Source: Pyrus communis (lineage: Eukaryota; Streptophyta; Magnoliopsida; Rosales; Rosaceae). From it: a DNA stretch of 64,000 nt. The notes beneath the pieces are model-generated. The model had not been told where the DNA came from, ran no database searches, and saw only the letters and a list, made by a program, of their open reading frames with translations. Below, piece by piece: positions 1 to 9,797 of the stretch. The DNA is taken from assembly GCF_963583255.1 (NCBI RefSeq), contig NC_084808.1:7959501-8023500 (forward strand), given 5' to 3'. The position numbers and the translations under genes are program-made. Position 1 is the first letter of the stretch. Every line of letters starts with the position of its first letter.

Positions 1-1779
1 TTTTCATTAACTATGATGCTCAACACCCCAAGTTAACCGTGATGCACTAATTAACTCTCAAATTTTCCTTATGTTATTGAATTGGATGATGCATGCGACA
101 ATTCAAATCATTCTCCAATGGTTCTCAACATGAATGCATAGAAGAGATACAATGAGAGATCATTATGCTCTATGAAAATTATAAGTGTTGACGAGGCAAT
201 TGTAACTATGAATGCATGATACTTTTGCCAAGAATTCAATTAACGCGGTTGTGACTAGCAACCTTCACTACTCATGTTTATAAACTTGTGACGATTAGGT
301 GAAACTCGTTTATAAACTAGCATCGAGTTTATGCATGAAGACTAAGTATGCATCCCTAATCAACATACAAAAACAAGTTTTTAATAAACATGATAATTGA
401 ATTACAATCACAACTTAACAAATCACAATTGGAAGAAATCAATTCATATTTCAAACATGTTCATGGCTTCAAACTTTCCCCTAACTAATTAGGGGTTTAG
501 CCACTCATGATTACAACAAACTTAGAGAGTAATAACAAAGTAAATATTGAAAACAAGAATCGAAGTACACCTAAAAATTCCAACAACTCAATCTTGAATT
601 GTATGAACGTTTAGGCCTCTTCTCCTCTAGTTGCTGCGGCACAAGGGGTTTTGGTGAGTTTTGGTGGTTATGGATGATGTAGAATGATGTGTTTAGGGTA
701 GGGATGGATGTAGGGGAAGGCAAGGAGTGTTTTTGGGCAGAAAATATGAAGAATGGTGAAGTATGGTAGTGCTAGAGAGAGGGGAGGAATTTCTGGCGTG
801 AATGAATGTGTATGAGAGATGGTTTTCTGAAATGGAAGAGTGTGTATTTTGTGGCTGCAATGCATGTTTATTTATAGGTGAAATGGGGGGAACATGATGA
901 CTAGGAATTAGGTGGAAAGCTGAAATGGTGATGGGAGATGTATGTGGCAGAAATGCATGTGATTAAAGGGTGGGAATGCATGTGTTTTGACAGAAAATAA
1001 AAGGGAATGTTGGAAATCTGGAATGGGAACCCACGGCATGGTTGTTTTCTGGTGGTGAATGGGTTTATGTTTGAATGGTGCATGTGGGTTGATTATTTAA
1101 AGGGAGTGCATGTGGAATAAAGGTTGGAATGAACATGAAATGCACGGTTTTGAGAGATGATTATGGATGCATGTGTTGAATGATTATGGGTGTATGTGGG
1201 TGGAAATGCATGTGGGAATGCATGTGATTTGGCTGAAATGAAAGGTAGTGGGAAGTGCATGTAAGCCACGGCAAGGAATGCATTTTCTGAATGAATGAAG
1301 ACAGGTTATGTGGAAGGGCTTGAACAAAGGTAGAAGCATGGCACAAAGGTGAATGGGTGATGTGTGAATGTGGTTGAATGATTAAAGTGTAAATGATTAA
1401 TGAATGGTTCTTTGTTGATGGTGGAAATCTGAAATGATTAAGTGGAATGTGCATGTGGCTGCAATGATGGTGTTTTGCACGGCAATGATGGAGAAAGAAT
1501 GTGTGGATGTATGGTTGTGTTGGTGATGAATGTGAACTCTTTGTTCTTCATTTTCATTCCTTTGGTCTTCAATTTCGTCCATCTACTTGGCTTTAAGCAT
1601 ATGCAATCCATTCCAATCTCTAATTTGCTCCAAAAGGCTCCGAAAGGCATCCTTTTGCATCCTTAGCCATATGAACCTATAAACACACGAAAATGACTTT
1701 AGACACTAAATTAAGTAAGAAAACACAACATAAATGCATAAGAACTAGCTAACAAAGGCGCATAAATATGCTTCTATCA
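1..1779 (-). mobile_element. Athila-type LTR, partial (cut by window start)
   Basis: The sequence is near-identical in order to the two LTRs of the complete Athila element at 28967-31200 and 38763-40997. It ends in the same terminus (reverse complement TGATAGAAGC) at 1779. The LTR start lies outside the window, so I cannot say whether this is a solo LTR or one end of a full element. It holds an extra block of roughly 80 bp near 1266-1345 that is missing from the other two LTRs, so it is a separate, older insertion. It sits inside the 5' LTR of non-autonomous copy 1. The five bases after it (TGTGT, 1780-1784) are the expected half of a target duplication. Small open frames inside it recur only because the LTRs are alike. 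Confidence 0.85.
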
Positions 1780-2247
1780 TGTGTCATGTGTGGAGAAGGA
1801 CCCTTTAGCTAGCTAATCACCCATCCATATCCCCAAATTCGTCCAAAGTTTACTTAAGTCTTTTAGTTACTTGTTTTTCTTTTAAATTCGTCAAAAACCT
1901 AATCCCCTTTATTTAGTTGTGTCAAATCTGTCCTAATTGTGAGTTTGAGTGTTTTTGAGTCAAAACCAATTCTATTTTCGTCCAAGTCAAGTCCTAGAGT
2001 CTAAATTGAGTCTTTTTTATTGTTTTGAGTTGTTTTGAGTCTTTTAAGTTTGTTTTGAGTCATACAAGTTTAGTTAAGAGTCTTTTGATTTTGTTTACGT
2101 GTTTTGAAGTATATTTTTACATCTTTGAGTCAGTTTTCATTAGATTAGCAATCCCTCCTAATCCCCGGCCAAGAACGATCCCTACTTATAACTATACTAC
2201 AATTGTCAAACGAGGGTTTAATTTGTGCGCGTATAAATCTCGCATCA
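1780..2247 (+). repeat. 5' LTR of copy 1, 3'-terminal part
   Basis: This matches the end of the complete plus-strand LTR at 54418-56458 and finishes with the family terminus CGCATCA, directly before the primer-binding site. The part that should precede it has been displaced by the Athila LTR insertion ending at 1779. Confidence 0.85.
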
Positions 2248-2252
2248 AATTT

Positions 2253-2270
2253 TGGCGCCGTTGCCGGGGA
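2253..2270 (+). promoter_or_regulatory. Primer-binding site (tRNA-Asp) of copy 1
   Basis: TGGCGCCGTTGCCGGGGA is the exact complement of the 3' end of plant tRNA-Asp. It lies 5 nt after the LTR end and primes minus-strand DNA synthesis. The tRNA-Asp choice is characteristic of Athila-group elements. Confidence 0.9.
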
Positions 2271-2425
2271 TGAGCAACTTTGCTAATCCCTTGGTTCTTT
2301 TCTTTTTTTTGGTTTAGTTGTTTTCGTTTTAGTTTCTAACTTAGTGTTGTTTTCTTTGTTTGTTGTTACTTTTGATATTTGATTTAGTTCTCTTTCTTTG
2401 ATTTTAGGTACTAGAGAAGTAAGAT

Positions 2426-3760
2426 ATGGATTTTGCTAGCATTCAAGCTCAATTGGCAAATCTTACTTCTAAATTGTTGCCATATGCCGAAAGGACCACA
2501 ATGCAGAGTGTCCCTACATTTGGTGCTTCATATAGGCAAGGATTTCAAGCCAATCAATGTCCACAAAGAGATGGGAGGGATCATTCAAACTCTATATGGT
2601 GGGAAGATCAACAAGTTCAACGTGAAGCATATTGGCAACCATATGAGGAGTTCTATTCAAGACCTATGCAGCCACCACAACTTCATATGCAATATGCTCA
2701 ATTAAATTCAAATTCGCCAATAGATTATATTCAAATTCTTAATGAAATAAATTCTTTGGCGCAGGGGTCACAAAATCAAGCCAAGGAGGCTCAACAAGAA
2801 GCATATTGGCAACCATATGAGGACTTCAATACAACACCTATGCAGCCACCACAACCTCCCCCACAACAATTCCAATCAAGTTCAAGTATGTCCATGGATA
2901 ATGATAAAAAATTTCAATTACTAACCTCTTTGATGCAGGACGAACAAAATCAAGACAAGAAGTTGGGTAAATTGGACGAGCAATTTGGGCAGATTATGGA
3001 GTTCATGAAACAAATTCAAGAGCAAAGTGAACTTTCCAACTCAACTATTGAAAACTCGAAGGAAGATTTTGAAATCCATAATGCTATCACTTTGGGAAGT
3101 GCTATGGAGGTTGGAGCTGACCTAAAAATGTCCAAACATAGCCTAGAAGTGGATGAACAGCTGTTAATTGAGGAGGAGAAAGAAGACATGCACACGGCAA
3201 GGGTAGAACAACCCTTGCCGCAGCCCCCTAAGCCCTCTAAACCACCCACCACCAGTAAGGACGTCCCAATTCCATGTTATTCTGATGTTATTCCACCCAA
3301 TGTCCCTTTTCCTAGCAGGTTTTTGATTCCCAACCAAGAAGAGAGTAAAAAGGACATCGTGGAAGCCTTCCCAAAGGAGCAAAATGCTATTCAAATTCTT
3401 GGTGCAACACAGCAAGTTTTAGATGGTGTTGAATTCTTCAAAGGACTTTGTACACCAAGAAGAATGATTCAAGAGAAGGTAGTGGCTGGAAAAGATGTAG
3501 AAGGCATCAAAGAGGACATATTTGAAACCACAATTCCCAAGGAAGTTGGATTTTATGACACAGGACAAGTCATAACTTTCGAAGGGGTGTTTATTCTGGA
3601 GTTCATTTTGGAGCACACAGGTAAGCCGCCTCCCCGAATTTCAATTTTCTTTTATACTAACATGTGGTTAATGATTCAGGCACCCAATCTGGAATTTAAA
3701 CTATTATCGGATCATTTCAAGTATCACCGCCCATTCAAAGATAAATTCCATGCCGTTTGA
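2426..3760 (+). CDS. Gag/pol remnant frame of copy 1 (444 residues, no enzymes)
   Basis: This is an uninterrupted 444-codon frame starting at an ATG 155 nt after the primer-binding site. Three blocks align by eye with the gag-pol protein at 33135-38645. Residues 1-60 resemble the post-gag segment (QAQLANLTS). About 270-360 resemble the linker before the protease ([20 protein letters not shown]). The last ~45 resemble the segment before reverse transcriptase (GKPP, IQAPNLEFK, LLSDHFKY). The gag core, zinc knuckle, protease active site, RT, RNase H and integrase are all absent. Between the blocks is a tandem duplication of a unit containing EAYWQPYE and PMQPPQ (near residues 68 and 125). Keeping an open frame through several in-frame joins is striking for a defective element. 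The function is unknown; it may be a truncated Gag-like protein or simply a young relic. Confidence 0.6.
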   Translation: MDFASIQAQLANLTSKLLPYAERTTMQSVPTFGASYRQGFQANQCPQRDGRDHSNSIWWEDQQVQREAYWQPYEEFYSRPMQPPQLHMQYAQLNSNSPIDYIQILNEINSLAQGSQNQAKEAQQEAYWQPYEDFNTTPMQPPQPPPQQFQSSSSMSMDNDKKFQLLTSLMQDEQNQDKKLGKLDEQFGQIMEFMKQIQEQSELSNSTIENSKEDFEIHNAITLGSAMEVGADLKMSKHSLEVDEQLLIEEEKEDMHTARVEQPLPQPPKPSKPPTTSKDVPIPCYSDVIPPNVPFPSRFLIPNQEESKKDIVEAFPKEQNAIQILGATQQVLDGVEFFKGLCTPRRMIQEKVVAGKDVEGIKEDIFETTIPKEVGFYDTGQVITFEGVFILEFILEHTGKPPPRISIFFYTNMWLMIQAPNLEFKLLSDHFKYHRPFKDKFHAV

Positions 3761-3772
3761 TTTTATTTATGT

Positions 3773-3814
3773 GTAAAAAAAAAAAATAAAAAAAAATAAA
3801 AAAAAAAAAAAAAA
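3773..3814 (+). repeat. A-rich tract between gag remnant and cassette
   Basis: Runs of A broken by single T residues directly follow the gag remnant. A matching A or T tract lies at the same place in copies 2 (13528-13550), 3 (24571-24592) and 4 (56718-56767), so it was present when the cassette joined the family. Confidence 0.85.
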
Positions 3815-3842
3815 GATACTAAACATGGAGAAAGGTGGAGCT

Positions 3843-4499
3843 TCACAAAGGTTGTTTACGTGAAGCCCCACTACGAGGCGCAGAAGCGGAAGGCGCAGAA
3901 GCGGGAGGCATCGGAGCGGAAGCCATCGGAGCGGGAGGCATCGGAGCTAGAGCATTCCAGGCCTCAATACTTGGCCAAGCGCTGGATGACCCAGGAAAAA
4001 GGTGCCTCTGGAGATAAGACGCAAGCCTTTGACGGTCATTGTGAATTCGACCCTCAGATTCTTGCAGCTCATCAAGCTTCCTCTTCATGCCCGTCGAATA
4101 GTTGTTGGCAAGTACGTGCAAACTTCTATTCTCATGCTTAAGCAGTTTGATCTCCTGCTTGAGACTTTCCACCTCTGCCATCAATGATTCCACCTGACGG
4201 GAGCGGGCAAGCAGGCGTTGGCCCATGTTGGACACAGAACTCGCACACTGAACACTAAGTGCAAGGGACTCTTGAACGGCCAACTCATCGGACCGTCCTG
4301 ACAGCAGCCTACTATCTTTTGGTGTGAGGAGGTTCCTAGCTACTATTGTAGCTGTTGTGGCGTCCTGCATCACAGAGTCTTCACCTGAAAGAGGACCGTT
4401 AGAAGATAAGAAAGAAGGGCGCCATACGTTACCTTGACGCGGCGCGCCCGTATCACTGCTAAGGCTCAATTCCAAGCTAAGGTTCGATGAGTTTGCCAT
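3843..4499 (-). CDS. Antisense zipper protein of the LARD cassette, copy 1 (218 aa, intact)
   Basis: This open frame runs opposite to its host element. I do not recognise the family. Visible parts: residues about 5-13 hold LSLELSL, an LxLxLxL pattern like the EAR repression motif; residues 15-30 hold GAPRQGNVWRPSF; the middle has RNLLTPKDSRLLSGRSDELAVQES. Around residues 105-130 leucines recur every seventh position (SL-MAEVES-L-KQEIKL-L-KHENRS-L), a perfect zipper without a canonical basic region before it. The tail is rich in Ala, Pro and Met and ends SRKQPL. There is no signal peptide or membrane segment. The start is the ATG giving MANSSNLSLEL, shared with copy 3. Homologues lie at 12841-13497, 23915-24547 and 56799-57488. 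A dimeric nuclear or RNA-binding role is only a guess. Confidence 0.7.
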   Translation of the reverse strand: MANSSNLSLELSLSSDTGAPRQGNVWRPSFLSSNGPLSGEDSVMQDATTATIVARNLLTPKDSRLLSGRSDELAVQESLALSVQCASSVSNMGQRLLARSRQVESLMAEVESLKQEIKLLKHENRSLHVLANNYSTGMKRKLDELQESEGRIHNDRQRLASYLQRHLFPGSSSAWPSIEAWNALAPMPPAPMASAPMPPASAPSASAPRSGASRKQPL

Positions 4500-4603
4500 T
4501 TTTCAAAAGTGTTCAAAGAGAAGGGATGGAGTTAAATTTCAAAGGGCCGGAGTCAATTTTCAAGAATGGGAAATCTTCAGAGTGTGTTTGTTGTGGTGAT
4601 CGA

Positions 4604-4760
4604 TAGCTCAATAAAAAAGCCAAGGCGACGCGTCCACCAATTCAAAAAGCCAGAATTTCCGGCGTAATTTAGGCGACGCTTTCTCGGCTTTTCAGAAGGC
4701 GCGTTCAACTTTGTCAAAAGATTTCTTCTTTTCAGACAACACGTGGAGGCCATCATCGCA
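4604..4760 (-). promoter_or_regulatory. Putative promoter of the antisense gene, copy 1
   Basis: On the minus strand there is a TATA-like stretch (TTTTTTATTGAG, 4608-4619) about 110 nt before the ATG. Further upstream lie ACGCGT (4627-4632 and near 4700), TTTTGACAAAG carrying the W-box core TTGAC, and the G-box core CACGTG (4740-4745). The same set stands upstream of the other three copies. No transcription evidence is available. Confidence 0.4.
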
Positions 4761-4866
4761 ACTACACATCTTTAGCCGACAAGCGCAAAGTTCGGCGACG
4801 CTTTCTCAGCTTTTCAGAAGACGCGTGCAGCTTTGTCAAAAGGAGCCGCATCTGCACTACCACGTG

Positions 4867-4957
4867 TCGTTCAGAAAGCGAAGGGGCGTCGTTCAGAAAG
4901 CGAAGGGGCGTCGTTCAGAAATCGAAGGGGCGCCTGCTCAGAAATCGAAGAGGCGCC
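4867..4957. repeat. 22-bp minisatellite in cassette, copy 1
   Basis: There are about four imperfect units of a 22-bp motif containing GTTCAGAAAGCGAAGGGGC. The same array is at 23453-23544 (copy 3) and 57836-57921 (copy 4), and is reduced in copy 2 near 12437-12478. It lies upstream of the antisense gene. Confidence 0.85.
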
Positions 4958-5358
4958 ATTATTTCAAAAAGCCGGATTTGCGGGATCAAAACGTTTGTCG
5001 ACAAAGGTAAAAAGTACCACCACTTGATATTATCTCTATATATGTCGACCTTCGTCTTTTATGGCAGGGCAAACCTGAAGAAAATGCCCAACTCTCCCTC
5101 ACCTCTGAGGGCGCACTCCCAGCAAAGCCTTTCGAAATACTCAATTCTTTCTTCTTCCCCAAAGATGATACCAGATGCTTGGAGTACATATGACCCAGGA
5201 GGAAGCAGCACAACAAATACATGTGCTGATTCATTCACCGCTTCTTCAAAAGCAAAGGTATCTCATATCATCAAGGTCAAAAGCAAAAGTATCTCATATC
5301 ATGCTCTTTCCCTGTCTTTTTCTTTGTCCTTGTTCTTACTCGCATGGCAAAGTAAAAG

Positions 5359-5431
5359 AAGCAATCAGCCGGCACTTGGAGTCAGTCTTCCGATCTGGAG
5401 CCAACTGCCTGGAATCTATTCCTGATTGCTT
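5359..5431. repeat. Conserved hairpin-forming inverted repeat in cassette
   Basis: AAGCAATCAG and its exact complement CTGATTGCTT lie 53 nt apart. The same arms are kept in copy 4 (58289-58361) and copy 3 (22978-23050, opposite orientation). The role is unknown. Confidence 0.6.
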
Positions 5432-5890
5432 ACCTAGCGTTGCTCTCGAGTAGTCATCTTCAACGGTTGATACACTTCCGGAGAAGGGACCACTTCTGCA
5501 AAGGGGAGCGAGTAAGGCAAGTGAAAATGATACATTGAAGCATGTGGAGACAAACATAGGCTGAGTTATCCTCCAACCCTTTTCAATACGAATTGGAAAG
5601 ATTGAACAAAGAAACAGACCAAAGGAGTAAGCTCAGACCTTCGGGGGAGACCAAAAGAATCCTGCTGCCCAGTTCAAGAGTAGCACAAAGGAAAATCAAC
5701 GATGGGAGGAGCCCCTGTGGAATCAACAACATCAAGCCTCAATGAAATCAACAAGGAGAAGATGGAATTTACATTCCACAACCAGATTTGCGTCTCTAAA
5801 CTCTTCTCTTTGTTATTTACATTCTGCCATGTTTAGTATGTTTAAATGCTTTTTGTGTGTTTACTTATGCTTTGTATGATTTTAAGCTTA

Positions 5891-5931
5891 AAACATTGAG
5901 GACAATGTTTGATTTAAGTGTGGGGGTAACT
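5891..5931 (+). promoter_or_regulatory. Stem-loop plus internal polypurine-like G-run, copy 1
   Basis: AAACATTGAGGACAATGTTT (5891-5910) is a perfect 8-bp stem with a four-base loop. Six nt later comes AAGTGTGGGGGTAACT (5916-5931), which copies the core of the terminal polypurine tract at 7571-7584. The pair recurs in all five non-autonomous copies and in the complete Athila element, about 1.65 kb before the 3' LTR. It could act as a second plus-strand primer. Confidence 0.6.
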
Positions 5932-6800
5932 AATGTTGTTAATGCAAATTCGTGGGATTTTATCGCCCATAACTTTAAAGGTTGTTCCTTACTGTTTTAA
6001 GGTGTTTTTAAGATGTTTTAGAGTGTTTTAGTATGTTTTGTTTTTATAAATCCGAAAATCACATAAAAATTTGAAAAACATGTTTTGAAAAACCTAAAAA
6101 GAGTGTTTTGAGTCGTTTTTGTGTGTTTGTGTCTTAGGGTACCTTCCAACACAATGATGAGGATTTGGTTTGTAATTGCATGACTGTTAAAGAGAATTAT
6201 AAACATGGATGAAAGTTTGATTTACTCTTGGTATATGTTTGGTTATGGTTATAATGTATGACTTCACATGCAATCATAAAAGAAAAATTCGTTTTTGTAA
6301 CATGCTTGAAGGAAGGAACTCAAACAAACGCTACAACCCTGTGAGACTCGAGCCATTACTTTCTTTGGAGAGTTATTTTCTGTGATTCTTTGTTTTCTAA
6401 AGTTGTTGCATGATCTCATTATTCCTTGCTTGGTTGCTACTTAGAATGCAATTGTATCATGATAGAACTAAATGCTAGAACTTATATCCGTTTCATTCAA
6501 AGCATGATATTGATTGCATAACATATATCAAGATGAAGTTGTGTAGTTGCCACCATAGCCAAATAGCCTTACTTCCCATATTTCGTATATATTGTAAGTC
6601 TTAACCCCGTTGAGCCTCGTTTAACCTATTTTCTTTGCTAACCACATCAACCCTTACCTAGCCTAGATTAGGACCATCCGTACCCTTGTTCTTAAAAGAT
6701 AGTGAGCATGACTTAAATGAATTCCTTTTGAGTACATTATGAAAGAAAATGAGTGTGGGGGAGAGAATGTTTTGTTCTTAAGCGTTTATGTATGTTTTGA

Positions 6801-6801
6801 G

Positions 6802-6837
<36 letters not shown>
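6801..6837 (+). repeat. Poly-A tract in copy 1
   Basis: A run of about 37 A residues lies in the non-coding part between the internal G-run and the polypurine tract. Matching T-rich tracts occur at 32483-32531 and 31966-31989 in the minus-strand Athila element. Confidence 0.9.
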
Positions 6838-6840
<3 letters not shown>

Positions 6841-7570
6841 TGAAAAATATATGTAAAAGAAAAACAGAAAAGAAAAGAAAGAAAGGAAAAAGAACTTGTT
6901 CCCCCTTGATCAAAAGTTGAGTTTTCATTCAAAAGTGATTTCTACGTTAATTCAAATGCTTTGCTCGCTATTTCTTTGAGAACCTCTGTTTTCCATATAC
7001 CTTCTTTAGCCAAACACCTTTAGCCCCGTTACACCCCTTTGACTTCTATCTTGATCGTTATGTGTTTAATAATGTGGAGTTTGGAATTGATATGAGCTTA
7101 TGGAATCACTGGTTCTCATTCTAAGTAGTAGCATTCCATTCATGAGATCATATTCATGTCGTTATCGTAAATTCAGAAAATGCTTTCCTTGTTATAACAT
7201 ATGTGAGTGTTCGTCTACATGTTTACATCAATCTTCTCACATATAACTAGTGTAGGGTGTGTAGTCAGAAAATCTATGTGAAAATAGAGTGCATTCTAGT
7301 AAGGAATTGAGGGAATTCTCTAAGGCATGTTACTACATTCAAAACATGGTTTTAAATGCTTAATTGTGAACTAGTATGTGGTGACTATGAGTAAGAATGT
7401 ACTTAAGTGTAAAAATGGCTAAAATCTGTGGGAATAATGATTTTTAACTTGTCATGTGCTTTGGAAATCCCTGAGACGTTTGTTGGAAGGTTTAGGTTGT
7501 GTTTTACTTGTTCGTTTTGTTTTGTTTCTGGTTTCTTTTGTTTTGTTTTGCTCGAGGACTAGCAAAGATA

Positions 7571-7584
7571 AGTGTGGGGGTATT
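7571..7584 (+). promoter_or_regulatory. Polypurine tract of copy 1
   Basis: AGTGTGGGGGTATT sits directly before the LTR start TGATAGGAGC, the position used to prime plus-strand DNA. Confidence 0.85.
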
Positions 7585-7944
7585 TGATAGGAGCATTTTC
7601 ATGCGACTTAAATGGCTTGTTCTCGTGCATTTACGTTATGTTTCTTTAGTTATTTTAGTACTTTAAGCTATTTTCGTGTGTTTGTAGGTCGAAAGGGCTA
7701 AAGGAGCAAAAAAATGCATTTTGGAGACTTTTGGAGCACTTTTGGGCTAAGGACGGATAGCTTATGCTTGAAGCCAAAGTGTTGGACGAAATTGAAGACC
7801 TAATTGGAGCCAAAGTGTTGGAACCTTGTTCTCTTTAGTTTTAGGACATTTAAACCTTTCCTAATCCCAATCATGCCATGCATAACACACATCCATTCTA
7901 ACACATTGTCATTGCACATGCATTTCCTTCATTAGTTAACCCAC

Positions 7945-8217
7945 ATGCACTTATCACTTATCATCACCACATATCATATCACTTAATCACTTATCACTTA
8001 TCATCACCACTTAACCACTTATCATATCATAACCACATATCATATCACTTATCACTTATCACTTAACATATCATCCACCTACTTCACCTACAACATCCAC
8101 CTACTTCACCTACAACATCCACTTCACCTACAACATCCACCTACTTCACCTACAACATCCACCTACTTCACCTACAACATCCACTTCACCTACAACATCC
8201 ACCTACTTCACCTACAA
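7945..8217. repeat. Tandem repeats in U3 of the copy 1 LTR
   Basis: First there are short CACTTATCA-type repeats (7945-8075). Then come about seven units of a 22-bp motif built from CACCTACTTCACCTACAACATC, with 18-bp variants (8077-8217). An equivalent array is at 54939-55120 in the copy 4 LTR. It lies about 30 bp upstream of the TATA box. Confidence 0.85.
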
Positions 8218-8249
8218 ATGACATAGCCATATGTTCCCTCCACTACTCC

Positions 8250-8257
8250 TATAAATA
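8250..8257 (+). promoter_or_regulatory. LTR TATA box, copy 1
   Basis: TATAAATA followed by CCCTTGCATTC; the same context is found at 55153-55160 in copy 4. It probably sets the start of element transcription. Confidence 0.6.
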
Positions 8258-9115
8258 CCCTTGCATTCATTCATTCATGGACATCTCATTTTCATACACA
8301 ACACATTACAAACACATTCTCCCTTCCCTAGCCGTGAGCTTCCCATCTCTCCCCTTATAATCCAAACACCATTTTTCCATTCCACACTTCCATCCCCCAA
8401 ACCAATTATCCCTAGACCTTATGCTATTGTGCCGCAACAAAGAAGGAGAAAGAAGAGAGGAGAAGCCTTGGACGTTTTGGCTATTCAAGCTTGGATTGTT
8501 GGAGCGTTTCTAGGTGTATTCAATCTTTGTTTTCAATGTTTAATTTATATTCTCTTTGTTTTGTTGTAAACATGAGGAGCTAAACTTGTTTTAGCTAGGG
8601 GAGACTTTGAAACCATGATTATATTTGCAATATGAATTGATTAATTCCAGTTGTGATTTCATAAATTGTGAATGCAATTTACTTAACCGTTTGATGGATA
8701 ACTTATTCTTGTTTGTTGATTAAGGGTGCACACTTAAGTTTGCATGCATGAATTTGGGGCTAGAATATAAGGGAGTTTCACATAATCGTTACAAACTTAT
8801 ATTCACAAGTAGTTAAGGTTGTTTTCACAATCATGTTAAGTAAATTCCTAGCATGAGTATCATGATGTCATAGTTACAAGTGCTTTGTCAATACTTATGA
8901 TTTTCATAGAACGTAATGATCTTTGATTGTATCTCTATTATGATGTCATGTAGGGGACTTTTGAAGAATGCTTTGGGTTGTCGTATGATGTCATCCAATC
9001 CAATAACTTAAGGAAAATCTGAGGGTTAATTAGTGATGTCACGGTTAATCTAGGGTGTTGAGGTTCATGGTTTATCGAAAAGCAACTGGAAATCAATTTG
9101 TATGCAAGTGTGTCA

Positions 9116-9782
9116 CTCTTCTCTTGAATTGTATGAACGTTTAGGCACTCTTCTCTTCCATTCCTCATACGTACAAAACAAGGAGAATTGAATTTAAACA
9201 TTGAAATCAAAGAAACACCTAAACATTCCAACAACTCAAACTTGAATTGTATGAACGTTTAGGCACTCTTCTCTTCCTCGTTGTTGTGGCACAAGGTCTA
9301 AGGATAGTTTGATGGTGTGAATGGTTTGGGGAGTGGTGTTTGGATTAATAGGGAAGGCAAGGAGTGTTTTTGGGCAGAAAATATGAAGGATGGTGAAGTA
9401 TGGCTGTGTTAGAGAGAGGGAATGAATTTCTGGCTTGAATGAATGTGTATGGAAGAGTGTGTTGTGTTGTGAATGGAATCGTGGAGATGCACGGCATAAG
9501 GGAATTGGAAAGGTTTAAATGTCCTAAAACTAAAGGGAACAAGGTTCCAACACTTTGGTCTATTAGGTCTTCAATTTCGTCCCAACACTTTGGCTCCAAG
9601 CATAAGCTATCCATCCTTAGCCCAAAAGTGCTCCAAAAGTCTCCAAAATGCATCTTTTTGCTCCTTTAGCCCTTTGGACCTACAAACACACGAAAATAGC
9701 TTAAAGTACTAAAATAACTAAAGAAACATAGCGTAAATGCACGAGAACAAGCCATTTAAGTCGCATGAATATGCTCCTATCA
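9116..9782 (-). repeat. 3' LTR of copy 2, truncated
   Basis: It matches 15460-16113 of the other LTR of copy 2 and ends with the terminus CTCCTATCA at 9782. It starts in mid-LTR at the junction with copy 1, where a short CTCTTCT stretch is shared by the two sides. Confidence 0.85.
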
Positions 9783-9797
9783 AATACCCCCACACTT
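9783..9797 (-). promoter_or_regulatory. Polypurine tract of copy 2
   Basis: AATACCCCCACACTT on the plus strand is the complement of the AAGTGTGGGGGTATT tract, directly next to the LTR terminus. Confidence 0.85.

Larger units (their letters stand above)
3817..5838 (-). other. Antisense-gene cassette, copy 1
   Basis: The block is bounded by TACTAAACATGG (3817-3828) and its exact inverse CCATGTTTAGTA (5827-5838). It contains the antisense zipper gene, its upstream DNA, a minisatellite, a TATATA site, a conserved hairpin region and a short tail. Parts 3 to 5 of this order also recur in copies 2, 3 and 4. The complete Athila element lacks it. Confidence 0.7.
1780..9115 (+). mobile_element. Non-autonomous Athila-derived LTR retrotransposon, copy 1
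   Basis: Read left to right: the 3' part of a 5' LTR (1780-2247), primer-binding site, an in-frame gag/pol remnant (2426-3760), an A-rich tract, the antisense-gene cassette (about 3817-5838), a long non-coding tract with an internal G-run, the polypurine tract (7571-7584), and a 3' LTR (7585-9115). There is no reverse transcriptase, RNase H or integrase, so it would need enzymes in trans. The 5' LTR is interrupted by the Athila LTR at 1-1779. The 3' LTR stops abruptly inside the LTR and joins an oppositely oriented LTR piece. By structure it is a LARD-like element. It is one of five related copies in the window. Confidence 0.85.
7585..9115 (+). repeat. 3' LTR of copy 1, truncated
   Basis: It starts with TGATAGGAGC after the polypurine tract and follows the full LTR at 54418-56458 until about 9115, where it reads TATGCAAGTGTGTCA and then jumps to an LTR segment of the opposite strand. 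About 460 bp of the normal 3' end are missing. A TATA box (TATAAATA, 8250-8257) marks the likely LTR promoter. Confidence 0.85.

Noticed and set aside
1438..1666. Overlapping 70-74 codon frames repeated at 30859-31087 and 40656-40884
   Set aside because: They lie in LTRs that are nearly identical by descent, overlap on both strands and are low in complexity. Repetition here is not evidence of coding.
3773..3814. A-tract as the tail of a retrocopied mRNA for the antisense gene
   Set aside because: In the direction of that gene it is a T-tract after the stop codon, so the polarity is wrong for a poly-A tail.
8077..8217. Regularly spaced repeats that might suggest a CRISPR array
   Set aside because: There are no unique spacers. 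It is a plain tandem minisatellite in a plant LTR.
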